From Paractinoplanes atraurantiacus (GTDB lineage: Bacteria; Actinomycetota; Actinomycetes; Mycobacteriales; Micromonosporaceae): a stretch of 64,000 nt of DNA. The stretch covers positions 254,261-318,260 of the forward strand of contig NZ_OBDY01000005.1 in the NCBI RefSeq assembly GCF_900215205.1, in the 5' to 3' direction. Every line of letters begins with the position of its first letter. Within the stretch, counting starts at the first letter, position 1. The notes beneath the pieces were generated by a model, which did not search any database, was not told the origin of the DNA, and was given only the letters and a program-made list of their open reading frames with translations. The translations under genes were made by a program, and so were the position numbers. Positions 53,750 to 61,783 of this stretch are shown in pieces.

Positions 53750-55495
53750 ATGACCGGGCTCAGGAACTGGATCGTCAGCATCGCCGCCACCGTGGCGTCG
53801 AACTACGCGCTGGACGCCTTCGCGGCGGCGGCCGGGGTCGCCCTGGTCGCCTCGGGGCTGATCGCCGGCCTCGGCGTGCCCTGGCTGCTGTTGATTCTGG
53901 CGGTCAGCTACGTGGCCTGGGCCGTCGGGCTGCGGGCGGCCTTGCACGCCAACTGGACCCTGCTGCTGCGCACCGGGACCAGCACCAACGTACTTTCCAA
54001 GGGGGCGTACGACCTCGCCCGCCGCACGTCGCGCAGCGCCCGCGTGGCACGACTGGCCGCGGCGGCCGGCTACGCCGGCACCCAGGTGGCCGGGGAGGCG
54101 ATCTACTACGCCGGTGCCTTCGGCGCCGCGGCCTTCAGCGACAGCGTCACCAGCACCGAGGCGCTCGGCTTCCTCGCGGGGGCCAACCTGGCCGCCGCGC
54201 TGTACGAGTACGGGCTCGCCCGGATCACCACCGGCCTGCTGCGCCGCTGGCGGCGGTACGCGTCGTTCGACACCGACTGGGAACCGGCCGAATACCTCGC
54301 CGGTTACTACCGCTCGGTGGAACCGGACGAGGTGGCCACCGTCGCCTTCCTCGTCGGCGCCATGCGGCAGGCCGAATCCGGCCGGCCGGTGCTGTTCTTC
54401 GGCGTCGGGCCCACCCTGCACCACGTGTTCGCGGCGGCCGAGACCGCCTCCGAGATCCACCTGGGCGACTACCTCCCGGCCAACCTGGCCGAGATCCGCC
54501 GGTGGATCCGCCGTGAACCGGGAGCACACGACTGGCGCCCGTTCGTCCGCTACACCCTGCAGTGCGAGGGCATCAGCGGCCCGACCGACGAGCAGATCGC
54601 GGCCCGCGAGGACCTCACCCGGTCGAAGATCACGAAGCTGGTCCAGGTCGACGCCCGGCATCCGCGCCCGGTCGACCGTCACTACCCGATGGTGATCAGT
54701 CCGTACTGCGCCGACTCGGCCACCTCCGACCGCACGACCTGGCTGATGTTCATGCGCCACATCACCGGCCTGGTCGAGCCGGGAGGCCTGTTCATCACCG
54801 CCGCCCTGCGCCGCTGCCGCGGTTACACCGTCGCCGGGAAGACCTTCCCCGGCGCCGACGTCGACGAGCACGACCTCCGCGCGGCGCTGAGGCCCGAGTT
54901 CGAACCCGGCGCGATCGAAGTCCGGGAGACATCGCAGGACGCCGCTCATGGATACTCGGCGGTCCTGCTCTGCCAGGCGCGCCGGCGCCCGCCCTTACCG
55001 AGCAGGGTCGCGCAGCCGGTCCAGCTCGTCGAGGTACATCGCCTGCATGCGCCCGTAGTGGCGGACCAGGAGCATGAGCTCGTCGGCGCTGTAGCCCTCG
55101 ACGAGCCGTTGCGCCCGGCCGGCGAACCGCTCGTACGGCCGCTCCAGATCGGCGGCCCGCTCGGGCCGCAGGGTGACGATCACCCGCCGCCGGTCGGCCG
55201 GATCGCGGTCGGCCGTGACATATCCGGCCTGCTGGAGCCGGCGCAGCATGCTGGTCACGGCCCCGGTGGTGAGGTTGGTCCGCTCGGCGACCTGCCCCGC
55301 GGTGGCGGGCCCGGCGTCGGCCAGGAAGTCCAGGCACTCCAGGTCGCTGACGGTCAGGCCCAGCCGGTCCGCGATGGCGTACCGGAACACCATGGACAGC
55401 CGCGACATCTCCCGTCCGGCGCGCATGAGGTCGGTGATCGCGGACGCGGGGGCCGGCTCGTCGGGCATGCCGCCATCATGCCTCCGGCACGGTGA
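53750..55495 (+). CDS. Membrane-fused SAM methyltransferase of the NNMT/PNMT/TEMT family, with a read-through tail
   Basis: This 581-residue frame starts at ATG 53750. The first ~165 residues hold about four hydrophobic helices (FAAAAGVALVASGLIAGLGVPWLLLILAVSYVAWAVGL and others). Residues about 180-415 form the methyltransferase: DTDWEPAEYLAGYYRSVEPDE, the SAM loop LFFGVGPTLHHVF, and LGDYLPANLAEIRRWIRREPGAHDW, which closely follows the NNMT pattern of a Glu-Pro-Gly-Ala-x-Asp-Trp motif. MVISPYCADSATSDRTTWLMFMRHITGLVEPGGLF completes the fold. The methyl acceptor is probably an amine. Family sequence ends near 54990. The remaining ~165 codons are the antisense of the marR gene, so the natural stop has probably been lost. 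Relatives are usually soluble and about 260 residues long. Confidence 0.72.
   Translation: MTGLRNWIVSIAATVASNYALDAFAAAAGVALVASGLIAGLGVPWLLLILAVSYVAWAVGLRAALHANWTLLLRTGTSTNVLSKGAYDLARRTSRSARVARLAAAAGYAGTQVAGEAIYYAGAFGAAAFSDSVTSTEALGFLAGANLAAALYEYGLARITTGLLRRWRRYASFDTDWEPAEYLAGYYRSVEPDEVATVAFLVGAMRQAESGRPVLFFGVGPTLHHVFAAAETASEIHLGDYLPANLAEIRRWIRREPGAHDWRPFVRYTLQCEGISGPTDEQIAAREDLTRSKITKLVQVDARHPRPVDRHYPMVISPYCADSATSDRTTWLMFMRHITGLVEPGGLFITAALRRCRGYTVAGKTFPGADVDEHDLRAALRPEFEPGAIEVRETSQDAAHGYSAVLLCQARRRPPLPSRVAQPVQLVEVHRLHAPVVADQEHELVGAVALDEPLRPAGEPLVRPLQIGGPLGPQGDDHPPPVGRIAVGRDISGLLEPAQHAGHGPGGEVGPLGDLPRGGGPGVGQEVQALQVADGQAQPVRDGVPEHHGQPRHLPSGAHEVGDRGRGGRLVGHAAIMPPAR
54995..55468 (-). CDS. MarR-family regulator
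   Basis: This 157-residue protein starts at ATG 55468. The winged helix is LTVSDLECLDFLADAGPATAGQVAERTNLTTGAVTSMLRRLQQAGYVTADRDPADRRRVIVTL, a textbook MarR wing with DPADRR. It lies 7 bp after the FAD-monooxygenase gene in the same direction and therefore in its operon. The entire gene is overlapped antisense by the extended methyltransferase frame; its own codon pattern and domain are intact, so this strand is the real coding one. Confidence 0.9.
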   Translation of the reverse strand: MPDEPAPASAITDLMRAGREMSRLSMVFRYAIADRLGLTVSDLECLDFLADAGPATAGQVAERTNLTTGAVTSMLRRLQQAGYVTADRDPADRRRVIVTLRPERAADLERPYERFAGRAQRLVEGYSADELMLLVRHYGRMQAMYLDELDRLRDPAR

Positions 55496-56723
55496 CCCGA
55501 TGCAGCCGAGGTAGCACGCGGGTCAGCACCCAATGCGGCGCGGCCGCGCCCCCGGTGAGGCGGTGCATCAGCCGGGCGGCGGTGTCCACGGCGCGGAAGG
55601 CGTAGGGCACCATCTCCGCCTGGTAGGCCGCGATCGCCTCCTCCACCGGCGTGCCGTTGGCCCGGGCGTCGACCAGCTTGCCGCCGAGCAGGACGGCGTC
55701 GCGAAGCGCGGTGTTGCCGCCGTGGGCGCCGAACGGCGGCATGACATGCACGGCGTCGCCCATCATCGTGGCCCGCGGCACCGCCCACCGCTGCGGGCGA
55801 CGGCCGCTGGCGAAGGGGTTGAGCACCGTGGCGTCGAGCTCGGCGGTGTCGACCAGCCGCCCGATGAGCGGATGGAAGTCCGCGCTCATTCGGGCCGCCA
55901 GATCACGCAGCGCCAACAGGTCGCCGCGAAGGCCGGGAGGCACTTCCTCGCGGCGCAGCAGCAGCCCCCACATGACGTAGTCCTCGCCGATGGGCGCATA
56001 GCTGCCCGGGGCCAGCCGCGCGAACGCCTCGCGCGGGTCCTCGCCGAACCGCATGGAGGTGAAGAAGAAGGCGCGGCCCGGCCGGTCGGCGATGGCCAGG
56101 ACCCCGCTGGTGCTCAGCGCGTCCGGGATGACGCTCCGGCCGCCGAGCCGCAGCGGCGACCGGCCGTACACGCCCACCATCGGGGTGCTCGCCGGGCCCG
56201 CGTCGGGCATGAGCTGCGCCCGCAGCGACGAGCCGACGCCGTCCGCGCCCACGACGACGGACGCGGCGACCGCCCCGCCGTCGGCGAACCGCAGGCGCAG
56301 CCCGGCCGGGCCGCCGTCGTCCACCGCGACGGCGGCCTTGCCGTAGTGGATGCGCCCGTCCAGCCCCGACATCAGGATCGACCGCAGGGTCAGCCGGTCG
56401 ACCTGGCGGGTCGCGTGCGGCTCGTCCTTGAAGGTGATGGTGAACGCGTCCCGCAGCCGGCTGTCGGTGAAGTGCAGGTGCCCGCCGGGCTGGTCACCGG
56501 TGGCCAGCGCCAGCCGGTACAGCGGGCGGGACAGGCTCTCGCGCAGCGCCTCCAGCCCGTACCGGTCGAGGATGATCCGGTAACCCTGCTGCCGGACGAA
56601 CGGACCTGGATCCCGCTCGTAGACGTGCACGTCGATGCCGGCGCGCATCAGATATTGGGCGAGGCAGAGCCCGGAGAGCCCGGCGCCGGAGATCGCCACA
56701 GAGAAGTCGCTCGATATGGCCAT
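55476..56723 (-). CDS. FAD-dependent monooxygenase (TetX/aromatic hydroxylase-like)
   Basis: This 415-residue protein starts at ATG 56723. Motifs are FSVAISGAGLSGLCLAQYLMRAGIDVHVYERD (FAD), VVVGADGVGSSLRAQL (DG motif) and RATMMGDAVHVMPPFGAHGGNTALRDAVLLGGKLVDA (GD motif). The family includes antibiotic-inactivating and polyketide-tailoring hydroxylases. Its operon partner is a MarR repressor, and a MarR-type palindrome lies just upstream, so it is probably induced by a phenolic or drug-like substrate. Confidence 0.87.
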   Translation of the reverse strand: MAISSDFSVAISGAGLSGLCLAQYLMRAGIDVHVYERDPGPFVRQQGYRIILDRYGLEALRESLSRPLYRLALATGDQPGGHLHFTDSRLRDAFTITFKDEPHATRQVDRLTLRSILMSGLDGRIHYGKAAVAVDDGGPAGLRLRFADGGAVAASVVVGADGVGSSLRAQLMPDAGPASTPMVGVYGRSPLRLGGRSVIPDALSTSGVLAIADRPGRAFFFTSMRFGEDPREAFARLAPGSYAPIGEDYVMWGLLLRREEVPPGLRGDLLALRDLAARMSADFHPLIGRLVDTAELDATVLNPFASGRRPQRWAVPRATMMGDAVHVMPPFGAHGGNTALRDAVLLGGKLVDARANGTPVEEAIAAYQAEMVPYAFRAVDTAARLMHRLTGGAAAPHWVLTRVLPRLHRVTVPEA

Positions 56724-56729
56724 CCGGTT

Positions 56730-56746
56730 ATCTTAATGACTAAGAT
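56730..56746. promoter_or_regulatory. Probable MarR operator
   Basis: ATCTTAATGACTAAGAT is a 17-bp palindrome (7 of 8 pairs) immediately upstream of the FAD-monooxygenase start. It is AT-rich against a GC-rich background, as MarR sites often are. Confidence 0.7.
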
Positions 56747-56760
56747 GATTTGGGCAAGGC

Positions 56761-57153
56761 TCACGTGAGGCGGTTGGTCTGGTAGGCCCACAGGGCCAGC
56801 TCGACGCGGTTGCGGGCCCCGAGCTTGGTCGTGAGGCCGGCGAGGTGGAACTTGACCGTACTCAGGCTGATGTGCAGATCCCGGGCGATCTCGGCGTTCG
56901 TCCGGCCTCGCGCGACCCGGACCAGCACGTCCTCCTCCCGGCCGGTCAGGGGGTGCACGGGCCGGCTCGGTCTGGTGGCCGGGCCACCGGCGGCGAACGC
57001 GGCCAGCAGCCGGCCGGTGACGGCCGGGTCGATGAGCGCGTCGTAGACGTGCTCGTCGGTGTCGAACGTGGTGATCACGACGACGGCGATCGGGTCGGGC
57101 GCGTCCGGTCCGGCGAGCAGGCGGGTGGCCTCGATGCCGTCCAGGATCGGCAT
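56761..57153 (-). pseudogene. NarL-type response regulator missing its N-terminus and an internal segment
   Basis: The frame from ATG 57153 begins MPILDGIEATRLLAGPDAPDPIAVVVITTFDTDEHVYDAL, which is the receiver domain from just after the phosphorylated Asp. It then jumps directly to IDPAVTGRLLAAF, skipping the usual ~40 residues with the conserved Lys and the alpha4-beta5-alpha5 face, while staying in frame. The LuxR-type helix-turn-helix is complete (LTGREEDVLVRVARGRTNAEIARDLHISLSTVKFHLAGLTTKLGARNRVEL). Without the Asp it cannot be phosphorylated. It is fused end-to-end with the remnant of its histidine kinase. Confidence 0.75.
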
Positions 57154-57774
57154 CCTTCGACCCTGACCCGGGTCGCCCGCCGGGCGTGGCGCTGGGCGTT
57201 GGTGATCGATTCCTGCGTCACACGGTAGAGGGCGCCCTCGACGGCGGGTGGGAGGTTCGTCAGGTCGCCGCGGAACTCGACGTCGATGCGCAGGGACTCG
57301 GCGGCCAGGTCTTCGATGTCGGCGAGCTGATGGCGGTCGCGCAGCGCGCCGAGCACGGTGCGCAACTCCGTGAGCGTCCGGGCCGCCTCGCGGTCGATGA
57401 CTTCGAGGGCCTCCGTGGCACCGCTCAGCGATGAGGACCGGGCCAGGACCAGACCGGCCTGGGCCTGGATGGCGATCCCGGCGGTCGCCTCGGCGATCCC
57501 GGGGAAGTCGACGCCGATGATGGCGGTCAAGCTCACCGCCACGACCGCCGTCCCGATGGCCACGTCGCGGCCGGAACCCGCCGAACGCGTACACCACCGC
57601 GGCCAGCGGATGGATTCGCCGGACCAGGACCGCCAACGCCAGCCCGCATCCGAACGCGACGGCCACCGGCGGCCAGGCCAGGTCCTTCAACGCCGCGTCG
57701 AACCCGAGCACGGTCAGCACGAGCCCGGCGAGGGGCCCAGTCGCGCCAGGTTGTGTTCGGCACAACCGCCACAC
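57154..57774 (-). pseudogene. Histidine kinase (HisKA_3 type) remnant with several deletions
   Basis: From GTG 57774 one frame gives membrane helices (PLAGLVLTVLGFDAALKDL, VAVAFGCGLALAVLV, HPLAAVVYAFGG). The sense then moves to a second frame (VAIGTAVVAVSLTAIIGVDFPGIAEA). The dimerisation domain continues GIAIQAQAGLVLARSSSLSGATEALEVIDREAARTLTELRTVLGALRD, but the stretch before it that should carry RELHDVVAH with the phosphorylated His is missing. The ATPase part stops after RVTQESITNAQRHARRATRVRVEG and runs straight into the response regulator. At least three lesions are visible, so no functional kinase can be made. Confidence 0.72.
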
Positions 57775-57873
57775 TGACGATTCGGGAGTCCCCGCTCCCC
57801 TGGCCATTAGGCCAGGGAAGCACCGGCCACCGGACTCGGGCGCTCCACCACCCGCACGGCCGAGACTCGGAGC

Positions 57874-58440
57874 ATGAACGAAGTTGACACCAAGGTCGAC
57901 GTCAAGGTCGTGCTCTGCGGCCTCTGGGTCACCACGCTGCTCGTGTTCGCCTACGTCGAGATCTTCGGCTTCCACCGCGCTGACGTGATCAACGGGGTGC
58001 TCGCCGGCGAGGTGTCCGGAACCCGTGTCGCCATCGGACAGACGTCCTCGCGCTCACGACCCTGGATCTACTACATCGCCGGCACCCTGATCGAGATCGC
58101 GCTCCTACTGGCCATCGCCCGGACCGCCTGGGCGTGGCCGAAAAAGCTCACAGGCGGAACGGGTTGCGGCCCAAGGCGGCCAGTAAGTACCAGGCGGTGG
58201 CGCCGGTGTGGAGGCTGGCGTAGTAGAGGTCGCCGAAGCCCGTGTCCAGGCCGTCGCTGGAGGCGGCGGGGATGCCCCGGCCGTCGCCGTGCGGGGTGGT
58301 GGCCTGGGCCCGGCCGATGTTCCACAGCAGCTTGCGGCTCAGCAGGGCGTCGCCGCGGCCGTTTCGGGCCTGGAGGGCCAGGGCGGTGTGTGCGGTGCCC
58401 TCCAGCCAGACCTTGCTCGTGTCGGTGTCGCTGTAACTGA
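57874..58440 (+). pseudogene. DUF6326-family membrane protein with an in-frame deletion and lost stop
   Basis: The frame opens MNEVDTKVDVKVVLCGLWVTTLLVFAYVEIFGFHRADVINGVLAGEVSGT, the standard start of DUF6326 proteins. It then goes directly from GQTSS to RPWIYYIAGTLIEIALLLAIARTAWAWPKK, the standard end, omitting the two middle membrane helices (about 55 residues). The frame then fails to stop and reads Arg-rich antisense of the convergent secreted-protein gene to 58440. The true 3' end is near 58145. The function of the family is unknown. Confidence 0.65.
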
Positions 58441-59356
58441 CGCCGTAGACGTCGGCGTCGAAGGCGGCCAACCGGTCGAGCACCCACGAGACCGAGCGGT
58501 CGTAGCGGCGGTCGCCCGTGGCCAGCCGGGCCCACGTCTGGACGTCCTCGGGGATCGGGACCCGGTTCGTCGTGGTGCCGTCGGGGTCGGTTCCGGTCCA
58601 CACGTGGCCGCCCACGCGGTCCTGCATCGCGGCCACGAACGCGAACGCCGCCCGGGCCCGGGTCTGCCAGACGCGCTTGCCGGTCAGCTGAGCCAGCATC
58701 GTGAAGAACGCGCCGACATCGATGTTGTGCTCGGTCGCCTTGAACGTGTTGGGCTGGTCGTCGGCCGTACGGCCGCCGGTGTAACCGAAAGGCGCCCGCG
58801 TGCCGTCCCACGTCTTGTCCTGGATCCAGGTGGCCTCGCGCAGGGCGCCTTCCAGGAAGCGAGGAAGGCGGGTACGGGCGTACAGGTGGGCGAAGGCCAT
58901 GCCCACCCAGGCCTGATTGCCGGTGAAAGCAGCCGGAGAGCCGATGTCGAGCGCCGGAAAGGAGTCGGCCTGATAGGACGCCCGGGTGCGCCCGTCACCG
59001 ATCGGGTCGTTCTTCTGCGCGTACAGCAGGGCGTCGCCGAGAATGACGGCCCGGCGGACGTCCCCGTGCGCGAGCCAGGCCATGATGACCAGCGCGTCGT
59101 CGTAGGCGAAGGACGAGACGAAGGTCCACGTCGGCGTTTCGAAGAAGCCGCCGGTGTAGCTGCGCGGCAACCGCGGCGCGCTTTCCGACCCGTACTCATC
59201 GAATTTGCTGTTGAGAAAGGCGAAAGCGGCCTTGACCGACGCCGGAGTGGCGCCCGCGGTCCAGGACGAGGCGGAGGCCGAGGCCGGCGACGGCACGAGG
59301 GAGCCGGTCAGGACAGCGGTAAGGGTGCCGAGAACGGTGCGACGAGAGGCATACAT
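58148..59356 (-). CDS. Secreted (alpha/alpha)6-type glycosidase-like protein
   Basis: This 402-residue protein starts at ATG 59356. A Tat/Sec-like leader (SRRTVLGTLTAVLTGSLVPSPASA) is followed by repeated helical hairpins typical of six-hairpin glycosidases: FAYDDALVIMAWLAHGDVRRAVILGDALLYAQ, AWVGMAFAHLYARTRLPRFLEGALREATWI, ATEHNIDVGAFFTMLAQLTGKRVW, VWLEGTAHTALALQARNG and GDLYYASLHTGATAWYLLAAL. Conserved Asp/Glu residues within these helices could be catalytic. I cannot assign a GH family. It starts 9 bp after the GH20 gene in the DasABC-like operon, so it probably acts on chitin- or amino-sugar-containing oligomers. Confidence 0.72.
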   Translation of the reverse strand: MYASRRTVLGTLTAVLTGSLVPSPASASASSWTAGATPASVKAAFAFLNSKFDEYGSESAPRLPRSYTGGFFETPTWTFVSSFAYDDALVIMAWLAHGDVRRAVILGDALLYAQKNDPIGDGRTRASYQADSFPALDIGSPAAFTGNQAWVGMAFAHLYARTRLPRFLEGALREATWIQDKTWDGTRAPFGYTGGRTADDQPNTFKATEHNIDVGAFFTMLAQLTGKRVWQTRARAAFAFVAAMQDRVGGHVWTGTDPDGTTTNRVPIPEDVQTWARLATGDRRYDRSVSWVLDRLAAFDADVYGVSYSDTDTSKVWLEGTAHTALALQARNGRGDALLSRKLLWNIGRAQATTPHGDGRGIPAASSDGLDTGFGDLYYASLHTGATAWYLLAALGRNPFRL

Positions 59357-59365
59357 GGGGGCTCC

Positions 59366-60961
59366 TCAGGAGACGCTGATGTTGGCGACCAGCTGCGCGA
59401 TGTGGGCGGCCCGCTGCTCGCGCGTGTCCGGCCGGCCGGGAATGCCGGGCCGCCGCTGCCAGGGAAGCGGGCCGTCGGCCCGGCGGTATTCGACGCCGAG
59501 GGCGTCCAGCCGCGGCAGGTGCTGCCGCAGGCGTCGTTCGAAGTCGTCGAAGTCGCGGCCGGCCGGGCCCCACAACGCTTCCGCGATCGCGCAGAGACGC
59601 GGGAACACCAGATAGTCGACCGTACGGGGTGAGTCCGCGTGCTCCGTCCAGATGTTGGCCTGCCCGCCCAGCACGTGCTTCGCCTCGTCCTCGGTCAGGC
59701 CGGCCGGGACCGGGTCGAGGGCGTACACGTCGCGCAGGGTCAGCGGGATCGACACCGGGATCGGCTCGTCCGGCAGCTCGGACTGCCGGTAGTCGAGGTA
59801 GGCCATGTCGTCCGGGCAGGCCACCACGTCGTAGCCGCGCCGGGCCGCGGCCAGCGCGCCCGTCAATCCGCGCCACGAGGCGATGGCCGCCCCCGGCGCC
59901 AGGTCACCTTCCAGGATCTCGTCCCAGCCGAACAGCCGACGGCCGGCCGCGTTCAGGTGCTCACCGAGCCGTCCGATGAACCAGGCCTGCAGGCCCTCCT
60001 CGGTGGCCACGCCCAGCTCGGCCATCCGCTGCTGGGTGCGCGGGTCGGCCCGCCACTGGGTCTTCGGGCATTCGTCGCCGCCCACGCCGATGTAGCGCGA
60101 CGGGAACAGCTCGAGCACCTCGTCCAGCACACCGCGGAAGAAGTCCACGGTGGACTCCTCGGCGTTCAGGATGTTCTCGCTGATGCCCCAGCGCGTCCAG
60201 ACCTCCACCGGCTGACCTTCGACACCCAATTGGGGGTACGCCGCGAGGGCCGCCTGCACATGCCCGGGAGACTCCACCTCGGGGACGACGGTGATGAACC
60301 GTTCCGCGGCATAGGCGACGATCTCGCGTACGTCCTCCTGCGTGTAGAACCCGCCGTGCGGACGGCCGTCGCCGGGCGCGTCCTTGCCCGCGCCGACCTG
60401 ACTCTCGCGCCGCCACGCGCCGACCTCGGTCAGCAGCGGATAGCGCTTGATCTCCAGCCGCCAGCCCTGGTCGTCGGTGAGGTGCCAGTGCAGCGTGTTG
60501 AGCCGGTGCATGGCCATCAGGTCGATGAAGCGCATGACGTCGTGCTTGGGCATGAAATGGCGTACGACATCAAGCATCGCCCCTCGCCAGGCGAAGCGGG
60601 GTTTGTCATGGATCCGGGCGGCCGGAACGGTCCAGCTCTCAGCCGCCGGACTCCGCCGGTAGACCGAAGGCGGCAGCAGCTGCAGCAGGGCCTGGCCGCC
60701 GTAGAACACGCCCGCCGCGCCGCCGCCGACGATCATGACGCCGTCGCTCGTGACGTCCAGCCGGAACTCCTCCGTCGCGAGATCGTCGTCGACGTCGAGC
60801 GTGATGGTGCCGGTGGCCGTCTCCCGCAAGGGGAGCCGGAGCGCTTGCCGCAGCCAGGCCAGAACCCCGCTCAGCGACGCGGGGGCGGAAATGGTGGTGC
60901 CGTGGTCGAGGGCGAGCGAACCCTGACCGGGGACGAACGAGAGTGGAGCGGGGATCAACAA
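59366..60961 (-). CDS. Beta-N-acetylhexosaminidase, GH20
   Basis: This 531-residue protein begins at TTG 60961, three bases after the permease stop; no ATG is available. GH20b domain 2 (about 1-115) precedes the catalytic barrel from about 118: PRFAWRGAMLDVVRHF, LNTLHWHLTDDQGWRLEIKRYP, VVPEVESPGHVQAALAAYP, and IGVGGDECPKTQW with the Asp296-Glu297 pair used in substrate-assisted catalysis. GQANIWTEH and CAIAEALWGP close the active site. It has no signal peptide, so it likely cleaves imported chitobiose to GlcNAc in the cytosol, matching its place behind the DasABC-like importer. Confidence 0.92.
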   Translation of the reverse strand: MLIPAPLSFVPGQGSLALDHGTTISAPASLSGVLAWLRQALRLPLRETATGTITLDVDDDLATEEFRLDVTSDGVMIVGGGAAGVFYGGQALLQLLPPSVYRRSPAAESWTVPAARIHDKPRFAWRGAMLDVVRHFMPKHDVMRFIDLMAMHRLNTLHWHLTDDQGWRLEIKRYPLLTEVGAWRRESQVGAGKDAPGDGRPHGGFYTQEDVREIVAYAAERFITVVPEVESPGHVQAALAAYPQLGVEGQPVEVWTRWGISENILNAEESTVDFFRGVLDEVLELFPSRYIGVGGDECPKTQWRADPRTQQRMAELGVATEEGLQAWFIGRLGEHLNAAGRRLFGWDEILEGDLAPGAAIASWRGLTGALAAARRGYDVVACPDDMAYLDYRQSELPDEPIPVSIPLTLRDVYALDPVPAGLTEDEAKHVLGGQANIWTEHADSPRTVDYLVFPRLCAIAEALWGPAGRDFDDFERRLRQHLPRLDALGVEYRRADGPLPWQRRPGIPGRPDTREQRAAHIAQLVANISVS

Positions 60962-60964
60962 GGT

Positions 60965-61783
60965 CTAGCCCTTCACGGCGCCGGCGGACATACCGGCCAC
61001 CAGATTGCGCTGGATGATCAGGAAGAACACGACGACGGGCACGGAGAAGAGGACGGAGGCCGCCATCTGACCGCCGAAGTCGGTGCCGGTGTGCGGGTTG
61101 GTGAACGAGGCCAGCCAGACCGGCAGGGTGTAATGACTCTGGTCCTGCATGAACGTGTACGCGAACAGGTAGTCGTTCCAGGCCGCGATGAAGGCGAAGA
61201 TGCCGGTGGAGATGACGCCCGGCGCCACCAGCGGGAAAAGGACGCTGGTGAGCACACGCCAGGTGCTGGCGCCGTCCATCCGGGCCGCCTCCTCGATCTC
61301 GGCCGGGATGGTGACGAAGAAGCCGCGCATCACCCAGATCGAGAACGGCAGGACCGTTGCCACATAGGCCAGCACCAGGGCCGCGTACGTGCCCAGAAGG
61401 TCCAATTGGTTGAACATGACGAACATCGGAATGAGCAGGGCCGTGCCCGGCAGCATCTGCACGGCGAGGATGACCACCATGAGCAGCCGCCGGCCCCGGA
61501 AGCGGAATCGGGACAACGCGGCCGCCGCGAAGATGCCCAGCACGATCGAGACCATCACCGTCAGGACGACCACGATCACGCTGTTGCGCAGGTTGGTCAG
61601 GAAATGCTCCTGCCTGACCGCGTTGAGGAAGTTGTCGAAGGTCGGGTGCTCCGGCACGAAGTGCGGCGTCGGCGTCATCACCTCCGGGCGCGGCTTGAAC
61701 GCCGTGTTCACCATCCAGTAGACCGGGAAGGCCCAGACCAGGCAGAAGATCGCCGCGATGGTGTTGGCCACCTTGTGCTTCAC
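60965..61783 (-). CDS. dasC: Sugar ABC transporter permease, DasC-like (MalG type)
   Basis: This 272-residue protein has a GTG start behind GGAGGACCT that overlaps the upstream permease stop as GTGA. The longer open frame above it is antisense or out of frame. Helices begin IAAIFCLVWAFPVYWMVNTAFKPRPEVMTPTP; the EAA loop is EEAARMDGASTWRVLTSVLFPLVAPGVISTGIF. It works with the next permease and the binding protein to import N,N'-diacetylchitobiose-type sugars. The gene symbol reflects operon similarity to Streptomyces dasABC. Confidence 0.8.
   Translation of the reverse strand: MKHKVANTIAAIFCLVWAFPVYWMVNTAFKPRPEVMTPTPHFVPEHPTFDNFLNAVRQEHFLTNLRNSVIVVVLTVMVSIVLGIFAAAALSRFRFRGRRLLMVVILAVQMLPGTALLIPMFVMFNQLDLLGTYAALVLAYVATVLPFSIWVMRGFFVTIPAEIEEAARMDGASTWRVLTSVLFPLVAPGVISTGIFAFIAAWNDYLFAYTFMQDQSHYTLPVWLASFTNPHTGTDFGGQMAASVLFSVPVVVFFLIIQRNLVAGMSAGAVKG

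Noticed and set aside
60955..60975. A dre-like DasR site (AGGTCTAGCCCT) at the permease/GH20 joint
   Set aside because: It matches the TGGTCTAGACCA core only partly, and part of the match is the TAG stop codon of the permease; DasR sites normally lie upstream of dasA, outside this window.
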